A stretch of DNA of 64,000 nt from Roseiarcus fermentans (GCF_003315135.1 NZ_QNRK01000034.1:1-64000), one strand, 5' to 3'. Counted from the first letter of the stretch, positions 8,603 to 17,595 are shown. A program made the numbers and translations. The notes: generated by a model not told the origin, from the sequence alone.

Positions 8603-8844
8603 TCCTTCCCCGGCTTTGCCGGCGAGGGCGCCCGAAGGCCGGATGGGGTGTGGGCCGACGCGCGGACCTCGACGCGATCATACGGACGGCGCCGCCCATA
8701 GCAGCCTCCCGCCCGGCGCTTGTTGTTCTCCGCCGGCGCCAGCCCTGGCATGACCACGGGCGCGACGCCTTCCGTGACGGCGACCTGCTTCCACACCCCA
8801 TCCGGCGCTTCGCGCCGCCTTCCCCAGCAAGATTGGGGAAGGGG
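8603..8844. repeat. Inverted pair of 'CCTTCCCC...GGATGGGGTGTGG' boxes, pair A
   Basis: Copy 1 (8603-8654) reads CCTTCCCC, a small hairpin, GAAGGCC, GGATGGGGTGTGG. Copy 2 (8791-8844) is the reverse complement of the same unit. About 135 unrelated bases lie between. Similar boxes occur at 12575-12740, 32562-32829 and 42110-42275. Intergenic, just after the helicase gene; could fold as one long stem at an RNA 3' end. Confidence 0.75.
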
Positions 8845-8902
8845 AGCGCCGGGGACGGTTTCATTCCGACGGCGGAAAGACGCCGTCCCCGCCCGCAGCC
8901 GC

Positions 8903-8932
8903 TTTACGCAGCCGACGCCGCGGTGCTACGCT
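8903..8932 (+). promoter_or_regulatory. Possible promoter of the sugar ABC operon
   Basis: TTTACG (8903-8908), an 18-bp spacer and TACGCT (8927-8932) lie 42 bp before the ATG of the ATPase gene. The -10 type TACGCT is common in alphaproteobacteria, but the -35 is weak. Confidence 0.3.
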
Positions 8933-8973
8933 GACATGTCAGCCTCGGCGCGAGCCGCGCCGGAGGGGAGGGG

Positions 8974-10551
8974 ATGTCAACAGCGAGCGCGCCAAACCAG
9001 CCGCAGCCCGATTCCAGTCGCGGGAGGCTCGGGCGGGGGGAGTCGGAATTCGTTCTCGAGGCCGTCGGCCTGTCGCGTTCGTTCGGCCCGATCGAGGTGC
9101 TCGGCGACGTGTCGCTCGACGTATGCGCGGGCGAGGTTCACGCGATCATCGGCGAGAACGGCGCCGGCAAATCGACCCTGATGAAGATCCTCAGCGGCCA
9201 CCTGTCTCCGACCCGGGGCGCGCTGAAGCTCGACGGCGCCGCGGTCGACCTCGCAGGGCCGGTCGACGCCGAGCGGCGCGGCATCGTGCTCGTCCATCAG
9301 GAGATCATGCTCGCGCCCGATCTGACGATCGCCGAGAACATGTTTCTCGGCCGCGAGATCCGGCGCGGGCTCGTTCTCGACGACCGCGAGATGAACCGGC
9401 GCGCCTTCGAGGCGATGCGCGTCTTCGGCGTCGAGGCGCCGGTGAACCTGCCGGTCGAGCGGCTGTCGATCGCACAGCGACAACTCGCCCAGATCGCCCG
9501 CGCGCTCACGGTTCCGCACCGCGTCGTGATCTTCGATGAGCCGACCGCGTCGCTGACGCCGGTCGAGACGGCGGCGCTGCTGAGGCTGATCGGCGATCTG
9601 AAGGCCAGGGGCGTCGCGATCCTCTACATCTCCCACCGACTCGAGGAGGTGAAGGCCGTGGCCGACGTCGTGACGGTGCTGCGCGACGGCAAGAAGGTGG
9701 CGACGCGGCCAGCGGCCGGGCTCGAGCCGGTCGACATGGCGCGCCTGATGGTCGGGCGCGACCTGCTCGCCCTCTACCCGCCGCGCGTCGCCGCCCCGTC
9801 CGCCGCCCCGTTCCTCGACGTCGCGGGTTTCGGCGCCGACGGCTTTGCCGAGGACGCCAGCTTTTCCGTGCGGCCGGGCGAGATTCTCGGCTTCTCCGGC
9901 CTCGTCGGCGCCGGGCGGACCGAGCTGTTCGAGGCCCTGTTCGGCTTGCGCAAGGGGGCGGGCGCGATTCGGCTCGACGGAAAGCCGCAGCAATGGCGCG
10001 ACGCGCGCGCGGCCATGCGCGCCGGCGCCGTCTATCTGACCGAGGACCGCAAGGGCAAGGGACTGCTGCTCGAGGAGACGCTCGCCACCAACCTGACGCT
10101 GGCCGCGCTCGACGGGTTCCAGCGCGGCCCGGTCGTCGACCGCGCTGGGGAAGCCCGGGCGCTCGACACGGCGATCCAGCGCTTCGACATCCGGGTCGGC
10201 GACAAGGGGCTCAACGCCGGCCAGATGTCGGGCGGCAACCAGCAGAAGCTGCTGCTGGCCAAGATGATGCTGCTCGATCCGAGGGTCGTGGTGATCGACG
10301 AGCCGACGCGCGGCATCGACATCGGCGCCAAGCAGCAGATCTATCGCTTCATCGCCGCGATGGCCGGCGAGGGGCGGTCGGTGATCGTGATTTCGTCGGA
10401 GATGGCGGAACTGATCGGCGTCTGCCACCGCATCATCGTCATGCGCAACGGCCGGATCGCCGGCGAGGTCGAGGGCGAGGCGATGACCGAGCACGCGATC
10501 GTCGTGCTCGCCACGGGGGTCGACGCGACAGCGGGGGAAGCGGCAACATGA
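8974..10551 (+). CDS. Sugar ABC transporter, double-domain ATP-binding protein (RbsA/MglA type)
   Basis: 525 residues with two nucleotide-binding domains, as in CUT2-family importers for ribose, galactose, inositol and related compounds. Domain 1: Walker A GENGAGKST (60-68), signature-like LSIAQRQ, Walker B VVIFDEPTASL. Domain 2: degenerate Walker A SGLVGAGRTEL, intact signature MSGGNQQKLLL and Walker B VVIDEPTRGID. The asymmetry is normal for this class. The stop overlaps the permease ATG (ATGA, 10548-10551). It energises uptake by the following permease and binding protein. The substrate cannot be read from this gene. Confidence 0.92.
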   Translation: MSTASAPNQPQPDSSRGRLGRGESEFVLEAVGLSRSFGPIEVLGDVSLDVCAGEVHAIIGENGAGKSTLMKILSGHLSPTRGALKLDGAAVDLAGPVDAERRGIVLVHQEIMLAPDLTIAENMFLGREIRRGLVLDDREMNRRAFEAMRVFGVEAPVNLPVERLSIAQRQLAQIARALTVPHRVVIFDEPTASLTPVETAALLRLIGDLKARGVAILYISHRLEEVKAVADVVTVLRDGKKVATRPAAGLEPVDMARLMVGRDLLALYPPRVAAPSAAPFLDVAGFGADGFAEDASFSVRPGEILGFSGLVGAGRTELFEALFGLRKGAGAIRLDGKPQQWRDARAAMRAGAVYLTEDRKGKGLLLEETLATNLTLAALDGFQRGPVVDRAGEARALDTAIQRFDIRVGDKGLNAGQMSGGNQQKLLLAKMMLLDPRVVVIDEPTRGIDIGAKQQIYRFIAAMAGEGRSVIVISSEMAELIGVCHRIIVMRNGRIAGEVEGEAMTEHAIVVLATGVDATAGEAAT

Positions 10552-11543
10552 CGCAGGCGGTTCACGACGCGCCGGCCGGGGCGGCGCGGCGCATCAATCT
10601 CGGCGCGGTCGCGCCGTTTCTCGCGCTCATCCTGATCTGCGCCCTCGGCGCGGCGGCGAACGCGCGCTTCCTGAGCTTCGACAATCTGACCAACGTGCTG
10701 GCGCGCAGCACCTTCATCGCCACGATCGCGGTCGGGCAGACGCTGGTCATCACCGGCGGCGGGCTCGATCTCTCGGTCGGCGCGATGGCCGCCTTCGTGG
10801 CGGGGCTCGAGATCCTGTTTCTCAATTCCGGGCTGATCGAGAACGCCACGCTGCTGATCGTCTCGGCGATGGCGCTGTCGCTCGCAGTCGGCGCCCTGTG
10901 CGGCCTGTTCAACGGCCTGACCACGACGGTCGGCAAGATCGAGCCGTTCATCGTCACCCTCGGCACGATGGGGATCTTCCGCTCGCTCTTGACCTGGCTC
11001 GCCCAGGGCGGCTCGATCACCATCCGCGACAGCGAGGTGCGCGCCGCCTATCGTCAGGTCTATTTCGGCGACCTGTTCGGGGTGCCCTATCCCGTGCTGG
11101 TGATCGTCGGCGTGGCGATCGTCGGCGCCTTCATCCTGACCCGGACGGCCTTCGGGCGGCGGGTGCGCGCGGTCGGATCGAACGAGGACGTCGCGCGCTA
11201 TTCCGGCATCGGCGTCGCCCGGGTGCGCACGCTCACCTATGTGCTGCAGGGCCTGTGCGTCGCCATCGCCGTCGTCATCTACGTGCCGAGGCTCAGCTCC
11301 GCGAGCGCCGCGACCGGGCTCGGGTGGGAGCTGATGGCGATCACCGCCGTCGTGGTCGGCGGCACGCGGCTCAAGGGCGGCGTCGGGCGGGTGTGGGGGA
11401 CGATCGCCGGCGCGCTCATCCTCGAAGTCATCGGCAACATCATGCTGTTGTCCAACGTGGTCAGCGAATACCTCATCGGCGCGGTCCAGGGCGCGATCAT
11501 CATCATCGCGATGCTGGCGCAACGACTGGCCCGCAACCGGTGA
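10548..11543 (+). CDS. Sugar ABC transporter permease (RbsC family)
   Basis: 331 residues, mostly hydrophobic, with eight to ten membrane spans. Family motifs: ITGGGLDLSVGAM near residues 67-79, NGLTTTVGKIEPFIVTLGTM around 125-144 and VVGGTRLKGGVGRVWGT near 270-286 (the cytoplasmic EAA-like loop contacting the ATPase). It forms the membrane channel, probably as a homodimer, of a CUT2 importer. Translationally coupled to the ATPase gene and 62 bp upstream of the binding-protein gene. The gap before the next gene may allow separate control of the more abundant binding protein. Confidence 0.92.
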   Translation: MTQAVHDAPAGAARRINLGAVAPFLALILICALGAAANARFLSFDNLTNVLARSTFIATIAVGQTLVITGGGLDLSVGAMAAFVAGLEILFLNSGLIENATLLIVSAMALSLAVGALCGLFNGLTTTVGKIEPFIVTLGTMGIFRSLLTWLAQGGSITIRDSEVRAAYRQVYFGDLFGVPYPVLVIVGVAIVGAFILTRTAFGRRVRAVGSNEDVARYSGIGVARVRTLTYVLQGLCVAIAVVIYVPRLSSASAATGLGWELMAITAVVVGGTRLKGGVGRVWGTIAGALILEVIGNIMLLSNVVSEYLIGAVQGAIIIIAMLAQRLARNR

Positions 11544-11605
11544 GGACAGTCCGGGAGGGCGGGGCGATCCCGCAAGCCTCCCAAGCGAAGCGGGAGAGGA
11601 ACACA

Positions 11606-12544
11606 ATGAAACGGATTCTGGTCAGCCTCGCGGTCATCGGCCTCCTGGCCGGCGCCGCCGAGGCGCAACAGGCGAAGACGATCGCGGTCTCCGTCCCCAC
11701 CGCCGATCATGGCTGGACCGGCGGCGTCGTCTACCATGCGATGCAGGAGGCCAAGGCGCTCGAGCAGCGCTATCCCGGCCTCAAGGTGATCGTGAAGACG
11801 TCGCCCGACGCGGCCGCCCAGGCGAACGCCCTCGAGGATCTGACCACCCAGGGCATCGACGCGCTGGTCGTCCTGCCGCACGACCCGAACGTGCTGACCG
11901 ACCCGATCCGCAAGGTGAAGCAGAAGGGGACGTTCGTCACCGTCGTCGACCGCATCGCCGACGACCACTCGATCTACGACCTCTACGTCGGCGGCGACAA
12001 TCCGGGGCTGGGCGCGCGCGCCGCGGAATACATGAAGAAGGCGATGCCGAACGGCGGCGACATCGTCGTCATCCGCGGCTTGCCGATCCCGATCGACAAG
12101 ATGCGCGTCGACGCCTTCAACGACGGCCTCAAGGGGACCAAGATCAACGTCATCGACAGCCAGTTCGGCAACTGGAGCCGCGACGACGCCTTCAAGGTGA
12201 TGCAGGACTTCCTGACCAAGCATCCCAAGATCGACGCCGCCTGGGTCCAGGACGACGACATGGCGGTCGGCGTGTTCGAGGCGATCGCCCAGGCCAAGCG
12301 CACCGACATCAAGTTCGTGGTGGCCGGCGCCGGCTCCAAGGACATGGTCAAGCGGGTCATGGACGGCGACCCGATGATGCCGGTCGACGTGCTCTACTCG
12401 CCGACCATGGTGGCGGTGGCGATGGACGTGACCGCGCTCGGCCTCGAGGACAAGATCCCCGTCCGCGGCGACTACATCCTGAAGGCCTCGCTGATCGACA
12501 AGGCCAACGCGAAGGATTTCTATTTCAAGGATTCGCCGTTCTAG
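11606..12544 (+). CDS. Periplasmic sugar-binding protein of the ABC importer
   Basis: 312 residues. Signal peptide MKRILVSLAVIGLLAGAAEA, then a type-1 periplasmic-binding fold: KTIAVSVPTADHGWTGGV at the start, DALVVLPHDPN, TFVTVVDR, YVGGDNPGLGARAAEYM, GDIVVIRG and WVQDDDMAVGVFEA. These are standard for ribose/galactose-type substrate-binding proteins (Peripla_BP_4). It captures the substrate and delivers it to the permease. SD GGGAGAGGA lies a few bases before the ATG. The three transporter genes are followed, after a repeat pair, by three sugar-modifying enzymes, suggesting import of a cyclitol or uncommon sugar that is oxidised inside. Confidence 0.92.
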   Translation: MKRILVSLAVIGLLAGAAEAQQAKTIAVSVPTADHGWTGGVVYHAMQEAKALEQRYPGLKVIVKTSPDAAAQANALEDLTTQGIDALVVLPHDPNVLTDPIRKVKQKGTFVTVVDRIADDHSIYDLYVGGDNPGLGARAAEYMKKAMPNGGDIVVIRGLPIPIDKMRVDAFNDGLKGTKINVIDSQFGNWSRDDAFKVMQDFLTKHPKIDAAWVQDDDMAVGVFEAIAQAKRTDIKFVVAGAGSKDMVKRVMDGDPMMPVDVLYSPTMVAVAMDVTALGLEDKIPVRGDYILKASLIDKANAKDFYFKDSPF

Positions 12545-12574
12545 GACGACGGGACCTCGGGGGAGCGCGCCGCG

Positions 12575-12740
12575 CCTTCTCCGCGAAGCGGGGAAGGTGG
12601 CGCGAAGCGCCGGATGGGGTGCGGAAAGCAGGACTGCGCCGACGAAGTTTTGCGGAGACGTTCGCGCAATCCGTCTCGCGCCGATACGGCGGCCACACCC
12701 CATCCGGCCTTCGGCCACCTTCCCCAGCAAAGCTGGGAAG
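12575..12740. repeat. Inverted pair of GGATGGGG boxes, pair B
   Basis: Copy 1 is 12575-12634 (CCTTCTCCGCGAAGCGGGG... then GGATGGGGTGCGGAAAGCAGG). Copy 2 is inverted at 12691-12740. Copy 1 and its flank resemble the inverse of the right copy at 32771-32829, including GTCCTGCTTTCCGCACC. It separates the transporter genes from the enzyme genes of the presumed sugar operon. Confidence 0.75.
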
Positions 12741-12826
12741 GGATCCGCGGCTGCAAGATTCTGGCTCCGTCGGCACTCAATTCAAGCAAGCGCGCTCATG
12801 AATTCGCGCGCACGAGAGGGGTAATC

Positions 12827-13882
12827 ATGGCTGGCATGGTCAAGGGCCCGGCGATCTTTCTGGCGCAATTCGCCGGAGACGCGGCGCCGTTCAATTCGTT
12901 CGCCTCCATTTGCGAATGGGCGGCGGGGCTCGGCTACAAGGGAGTTCAGATCCCGAGCTGGGACGAGCGCCTGTTCGATCTCGCGAAAGCGGCGTCCTCG
13001 AAGGACTATTGCGAGGAGCTGATTGGGATCGCCAAGAGCCACGGCCTCGCGATCACCGAGCTGTCGACCCATCTGCAGGGGCAATTGGTCGCGGTCAACC
13101 CGGCCTACGACGACGCCTTCGACGCTTTCGCCCCGAAGGAGCTGCACGGCAAGCCCGCGGCGCGGCAGAAATGGGCGGTCGAGCAGATGATGCTGGCGGC
13201 GAAGGCCTCGAAGCGCCTGGGGCTCACCGCGCACGCGACCTTCTCCGGCGCGCTCGCCTGGCCCTACGTCTATCCCTGGCCGCAGCGCGCGCCGGGGCTG
13301 ATCGAGACGGCGTTCCAGGAGCTGGCGAAGCGATGGAAGCCGATCCTCGACGCCTTCGACGACGCCGGCTGCGACGTCGCCTACGAGATCCATCCCGGCG
13401 AGGACATTTTCGACGGCGCCACCTTCGAGCGCTTCCTCGACGCGCTCAAAGGCCACGAGCGCTGCAACATCCTCTACGACCCGTCGCATTTCGTGCTGCA
13501 GCAGCTCGACTACCTCGCCTACCTCGACATCTATCACGAACGGATCAAGGCCTTTCACGTCAAGGACGCCGAGTTCAACCCGACCGGCCGCCAGGGCGTC
13601 TATTCCGGCTACGCGCCGTGGGTCGAGCGCGCCGGGCGGTTCCGTTCGCTCGGCGACGGGCAGGTCGACTTCGGCGCGATCTTCTCCAAGATGGCCCAGT
13701 ACGGCTATTCGTCGTGGGCGGTGCTCGAGTGGGAGTGCTGCCTGAAACATCCGGAGGACGGCGCGCGCGAAGGCGCCGAGTTCATCAAGCATCACATGAT
13801 CCGGGTGACCGAGAAGGCGTTCGACGACTTCGCCGGCGGCGCGGTCGACAAGAAGCAGATCAAGCGCGCGCTCGGGCTCTAG
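12827..13882 (+). CDS. Sugar phosphate isomerase/epimerase (xylose-isomerase-like TIM barrel)
   Basis: 351 residues. AP_endonuc_2/xylose-isomerase-like barrel with the metal-binding pattern visible: Glu in YEIHPGEDIF, Asp and His in LYDPSHFVLQQLD, His in FHVKDAEF and Glu in VLEWECCLKHPED. Members isomerise or epimerise sugars, keto-sugars or inosose (IolE-like) using a divalent metal. Its partners here, a Gfo/Idh/MocA dehydrogenase and an aldo/keto reductase, fit a pathway in which an imported cyclitol or sugar is oxidised to a keto form and then rearranged. ATG 12827 follows the spacer GAGAGGGGTAATC. Exact substrate unknown. Confidence 0.85.
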   Translation: MAGMVKGPAIFLAQFAGDAAPFNSFASICEWAAGLGYKGVQIPSWDERLFDLAKAASSKDYCEELIGIAKSHGLAITELSTHLQGQLVAVNPAYDDAFDAFAPKELHGKPAARQKWAVEQMMLAAKASKRLGLTAHATFSGALAWPYVYPWPQRAPGLIETAFQELAKRWKPILDAFDDAGCDVAYEIHPGEDIFDGATFERFLDALKGHERCNILYDPSHFVLQQLDYLAYLDIYHERIKAFHVKDAEFNPTGRQGVYSGYAPWVERAGRFRSLGDGQVDFGAIFSKMAQYGYSSWAVLEWECCLKHPEDGAREGAEFIKHHMIRVTEKAFDDFAGGAVDKKQIKRALGL

Positions 13883-13898
13883 GAACGGGAGAGACAGA

Positions 13899-15071
13899 AT
13901 GGCCATCGAAGGACGCAGCGACGCCAAGGCAGGACAGCGCATCCGGCTCGGCATGGTGGGCGGCGGCGAGGGCGCGTTCATCGGCGCCGTGCACCGCATC
14001 GCCGCGCGGATCGACGACGCCTACGACCTCGTCGCCGGCGCGCTGTCGTCGACGCCGGAGAAGGCGCGCCGCTCGGGCGAAGCGCTCGGCCTCGCGCCCG
14101 ACCGCATCTACGACGACTACGAAACCATGGCGAAGGCGGAGGCGGCGCGCCCCGACGGAATCGAGGCGGTGGCGATCGTCACCCCCAACCACATGCACGC
14201 CGGTCCAGTCATCGCCTTCCTCGGCGCCGGCGTGCACGTCATCTGCGACAAGCCGCTGACCGTTTCGCTCGCCGAGGCGAGACGGATCGAGGCGGCGGTC
14301 GCGGCGTCGGGCCGCATCTTCGCCTTGACCCACAACTACACCGGCTATCCGCTGGTGCGCCGGATGCGCGAGATGGTTGCGGGCGGCGAACTCGGGACGA
14401 TCCGCCTCGTGCAGGTCGAATATGCGCAGGACTGGCTGACCGGGCCGACGGAGGCGAGCGGCAACAAGCAGGCCGAGTGGCGGGTCGACCCCGCCCGCTC
14501 GGGCGCCGGCGGGGCGCTCGGCGACATCGGCACCCACGCCTTCAACCTCTCCGACTTCGTCACCGGCCTCGATGTCGCCGAACTGTCCGCCGATCTCACC
14601 GCCTTCGGCGAGGGGCGCGTGCTCGACGACAACCTGCAGATCGCGCTGCGTTACGCGAGCGGGGCGCGCGGGAGCCTGTGGGCGAGCCAGGTCGCTCCCG
14701 GCAACGAGAACGGGCTGATGCTGCGCGTCTATGGAACCAGGGGCGGCCTCGCCTGGCGGCAGGAGAACCCGAACCAGTTGTTCTGGTCGCCGCTGAACGA
14801 AGCGACCCGGATCATCACCCGCGGCGGCCCGCAATCCGGCGCCGCCGGCGGCCGCGTCACCCGTATTCCGCCCGGCCATCCGGAAGGCTATCTCGAGGGC
14901 TTCGCCAACCTCTATTCCGAGGTCGCCCTGGCCATCAAGGCCGCGCGCGACGGCGGCGAGCCGCCCGAGGGCGTCCTGTTCCCGACCATCGCCGACGGCG
15001 TGAAAGGGCTTGCCTTCATCGAGGCGGCGGTCCACTCGTCGAGATCGAACGGACAATGGGTGAAGCCGTGA
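13899..15071 (+). CDS. Gfo/Idh/MocA-family NAD(P)-dependent oxidoreductase
   Basis: 390 residues. N-terminal Rossmann domain with LGMVGGGEGAFIG (residues 12-24), the conserved CDKPLTVSLAEA (the usual EKP loop, here DKP) and the central THNYTGYPLVRRM. A C-terminal substrate-binding alpha/beta domain follows with DIGTHAFN. Such enzymes oxidise or reduce sugars and cyclitols at a ring carbon. It sits 16 bp after the isomerase gene and overlaps the next gene (TGATG), so the three enzymes are one operon. Substitution of Glu by Asp in the EKP loop occurs in the family and is not expected to abolish activity. Confidence 0.9.
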   Translation: MAIEGRSDAKAGQRIRLGMVGGGEGAFIGAVHRIAARIDDAYDLVAGALSSTPEKARRSGEALGLAPDRIYDDYETMAKAEAARPDGIEAVAIVTPNHMHAGPVIAFLGAGVHVICDKPLTVSLAEARRIEAAVAASGRIFALTHNYTGYPLVRRMREMVAGGELGTIRLVQVEYAQDWLTGPTEASGNKQAEWRVDPARSGAGGALGDIGTHAFNLSDFVTGLDVAELSADLTAFGEGRVLDDNLQIALRYASGARGSLWASQVAPGNENGLMLRVYGTRGGLAWRQENPNQLFWSPLNEATRIITRGGPQSGAAGGRVTRIPPGHPEGYLEGFANLYSEVALAIKAARDGGEPPEGVLFPTIADGVKGLAFIEAAVHSSRSNGQWVKP

Positions 15072-16057
15072 TGCAACTGCGAAAATTCGGACGGACCGGA
15101 CGGCGCGTCGGCGAGGTCGGCTTCGGCGCCTGGGCGATCGGCGGCAGCTGGGGCGACGTCGACGAGGGCGAGGCGGTCGCGGCGCTGAACGCCGCGCTCG
15201 ACGCCGGCGTCACCTTCGTCGACACCGCCGACGTCTACGGCGACGGCCGCTCGGAGCGGATCGTCGCGAAGGTGCTGAAGGAGCGGCCCGGCGCCGACAT
15301 CTACGTCGCCACCAAGGCCGGGCGCCGCCTGCCGCAGCAGACGGTCGCGGGCTACACCTACGCAAACCTCTCCGGCTGGATTGACCGGAGTCTGCAAAAC
15401 CTCGGGGTCGAGGCGCTCGACCTCGTCCAGCTGCACTGCCCGCCGACCGACCTCTATTACCATCCCGAGGCGTTCGACGCCCTCGACCGGATCAAGGCCG
15501 AGGGCAAGATCCGCGACTACGGCGTCAGCGTCGAGCGGCTCGAGGAGGGGCTGAAGGCGATCGAATATCCGGGCGTGGTCAGCGTCCAGATCATTTTCAA
15601 CCTCTTTCGCCAGCGCCCGGCGGGGCTGTTCTTCGCGACGGCGAAAAAGCGCGACATCGCGGTGATTGCCCGGGTGCCGCTGGCGAGCGGCCTGCTCACC
15701 GGCAAGCTCAAGGCGGACTCGACCTTCGCCGACGACGACCACCGCAAGTTCAACCGCCACGGCGAGGCGTTCGACGTCGGCGAGACGTTTTCCGGCGTGC
15801 CTTACGAGGTCGGGCTCGCGGCGGTCGAGCGCATCCGGCGCCTGGTCCCGGGCGGCGCCACCATGGCGCAGCTCGCCCTGCGCTGGATCCTGATGTTCGA
15901 TCCGGTGACGGTTGTGATTCCCGGCGCCAGGAACGCCGCCCAGGCGCGCGCCAACGCCGAAGCCGCCGATTTGCCGTGGCTCGAGGACGCCGACATGGCG
16001 GCGCTGAAGGCGATCTACGACGAGGACATCAAGCCGTACGTCCACCAGAAGTGGTGA
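15071..16057 (+). CDS. Aldo/keto reductase
   Basis: 328 residues, (beta/alpha)8 NADPH-dependent reductase. The tetrad context is clear: FVDTADVYGDGRSE (Asp and Tyr), YVATKAGR (Lys) and LVQLHCPP (His). Late in the chain, VVIPGARNAAQARANAEA binds the cofactor phosphate. ATG at 15071 overlaps the previous stop by one base, so it is translationally coupled and the last gene of the sugar operon. It probably interconverts a carbonyl intermediate of the same pathway. Orthologues of this subgroup are annotated as general stress-type or L-glyceraldehyde-3-phosphate reductases; I would not go further. Confidence 0.9.
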   Translation: MQLRKFGRTGRRVGEVGFGAWAIGGSWGDVDEGEAVAALNAALDAGVTFVDTADVYGDGRSERIVAKVLKERPGADIYVATKAGRRLPQQTVAGYTYANLSGWIDRSLQNLGVEALDLVQLHCPPTDLYYHPEAFDALDRIKAEGKIRDYGVSVERLEEGLKAIEYPGVVSVQIIFNLFRQRPAGLFFATAKKRDIAVIARVPLASGLLTGKLKADSTFADDDHRKFNRHGEAFDVGETFSGVPYEVGLAAVERIRRLVPGGATMAQLALRWILMFDPVTVVIPGARNAAQARANAEAADLPWLEDADMAALKAIYDEDIKPYVHQKW

Positions 16058-16110
16058 GACGGCGCGGCCGCGATCGCTGAATCGCGGCGGGACCGGGCGC
16101 TGCTCGGGCT

Positions 16111-16141
16111 AAGAAAGAGGCCGACCGAAGGCGGCCCCTCT
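16111..16141. terminator. Possible bidirectional terminator
   Basis: Between the convergent aldo/keto reductase and phosphoesterase genes. GGCCG (16119-16123) can pair with CGGCC (16132-16136), extended by GA/TC across a bulge. AAGAAAGA precedes it, which is a U-rich tract on the opposite transcript. Confidence 0.35.
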
Positions 16142-16158
16142 CATCCGCGAGGGCCTGT

Positions 16159-17427
16159 TTACCCCGCGACCGCGACGGTCCTGCGCGCGCGGCGGCCGGC
16201 GACGGCGAGGCCTGCGAAGCCGAGCAGCATCATCGCCCAGCTGCGAGGCTCCGGTATGCCGTTCGGGATGACGCCTGGCTGGAAGAGGGCGCCCAGATTG
16301 TCGGCGCCGGCCACCCCGCCCAGATATCCGCCGGGGCCCGACACGCCGAAGACGTTCTGCCAGGTCACGAGGTCGGAGGCGTGGGTGTAGTACGCGCCCA
16401 CCGAGGCGGCGTTGCCTTTGGCCAGCTTCGAGATGACGATCTCCGTGCCGGAGTACCCGGCGGTTGAGCCGACGTCCTCGTCCCCTTCCGTCTCGTCATT
16501 CCAGATCACGATGACGCCATTGTTCTTGAACGCCTGGGACGCCTCGATTTCCGGCACGACCTTCGACAGGAAGTTGTCGCCGAGCGCGACGGCTTCCTGG
16601 TCGGTTCCGGCGAGGTAGGTGGCGCCGTTGTAGGTGAAGTTGGTTTTCAACGACGAATGCATGTCGTTGTACTGGTCAGGCGTTATCCAGTTGAATTTGG
16701 CGACCGCGTTGTCGTTGAGGTCGGTCTGAAGTTGTTGCAATGGCGCATAATACTGCGCTTCGGGGTTGCTCGGGGAAAAATTCGGGGCTGTCGCCGTTCC
16801 GCCGTTGGTGGCGGTGGAGAAGGCGAACGGGTTGTGCTTCACCGCATAGTTGTATTGGTCGCTGCCATTGTACGAATTGGTGTACGAGGCCGACGTTCCG
16901 GAGAAAGAAGTTGTCGGAACGGTCCACTGGGTCTTTGGCGCCTCCGTACTCGTCAGGCTGTTGGCGCCGGGCTGGTTGACGGACCCGCTGTTCGGAACGA
17001 GGTCGATGTCTTCTTGATACGCCTTCCAGCCCGCCGTGCCGTACTTCTGTTGCAGGAGTTGGCCGAGGTTCGCCCCACTGACGATGTTGCTCGGGTATGG
17101 GTCTGCGTCGTTCAGCGGCCCGGTCTTACCCGTCACCTGGTACACATAGTTCGGCTCGGACGGGTGTAGGGTCGGCGATACGTTCTGGTACTTCGTGGCG
17201 TAGGACGTGAACGCCGCGGCCGGATTGCCGGGCGTGACCAGGCTGTTGAGAAAGGACGCCGCCGGGTTGCCGAGCAGTTGCTCCGGCGTGCCGGACGGCG
17301 CGTCGCTCGGTTGGGTGAAGTTGTGGTTTTCGAGGGCAATGTAGAAGACGTCGCCGATCTGCGCCGCGTTCGCCGAGGTCGCGATTACCATCGCGAGCAG
17401 CGAAACGCCGAGGGTCCTCTTGGTCAT
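16159..17427 (-). CDS. PEP-CTERM-anchored phosphoesterase (acid phosphatase/phospholipase C-like)
   Basis: 422 residues. Signal peptide MTKRTLGVSLLAMVIATSANA. The mature start GDVFYIALENHNFTQ and the later VIVIWNDETEGDEDVGS are the metal-site motifs of the phosphoesterase family that includes AcpA and phospholipase C (pfam04185-like). The tail IPEPRSWAMMLLGFAGLAVAGRRARR is a textbook PEPxxWA-CTERM sorting signal: PEP, one helix, arginines. So this is an exported hydrolase processed by an exosortase and probably released to, or anchored at, the outer surface. ATG 17427 is chosen because the signal peptide starts there. Divergent from another exosortase substrate, with shared operator-like dyads between. 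Confidence 0.85.
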   Translation of the reverse strand: MTKRTLGVSLLAMVIATSANAAQIGDVFYIALENHNFTQPSDAPSGTPEQLLGNPAASFLNSLVTPGNPAAAFTSYATKYQNVSPTLHPSEPNYVYQVTGKTGPLNDADPYPSNIVSGANLGQLLQQKYGTAGWKAYQEDIDLVPNSGSVNQPGANSLTSTEAPKTQWTVPTTSFSGTSASYTNSYNGSDQYNYAVKHNPFAFSTATNGGTATAPNFSPSNPEAQYYAPLQQLQTDLNDNAVAKFNWITPDQYNDMHSSLKTNFTYNGATYLAGTDQEAVALGDNFLSKVVPEIEASQAFKNNGVIVIWNDETEGDEDVGSTAGYSGTEIVISKLAKGNAASVGAYYTHASDLVTWQNVFGVSGPGGYLGGVAGADNLGALFQPGVIPNGIPEPRSWAMMLLGFAGLAVAGRRARRTVAVAG

Positions 17428-17537
17428 GGCGTTCCTCAGACTTTGGGAGTCGGCTCGAGGCGCCGACGTCCCCGCCATAAGGCGCGCACATGACGCGCTG
17501 ATGGGAAATAGATGACAGTCTAAGCTGATAAGGCGCA

Positions 17538-17560
17538 TGTAAACATAATAAATATTTACA
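17538..17560. promoter_or_regulatory. AT-rich dyad TGTAAA-N11-TTTACA between divergent surface-protein genes
   Basis: TGTAAA at 17538-17543 and TTTACA at 17555-17560 are perfect inverses inside the most AT-rich patch of this region (about 17520-17650). It lies 111 bp upstream of the phosphoesterase start and 123 bp upstream of the beta-propeller-like gene. Candidate operator; the protein that binds is unknown. Confidence 0.45.
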
Positions 17561-17595
17561 TTTTATGCCGCCATGAATATTCACAAGAAACGCCG

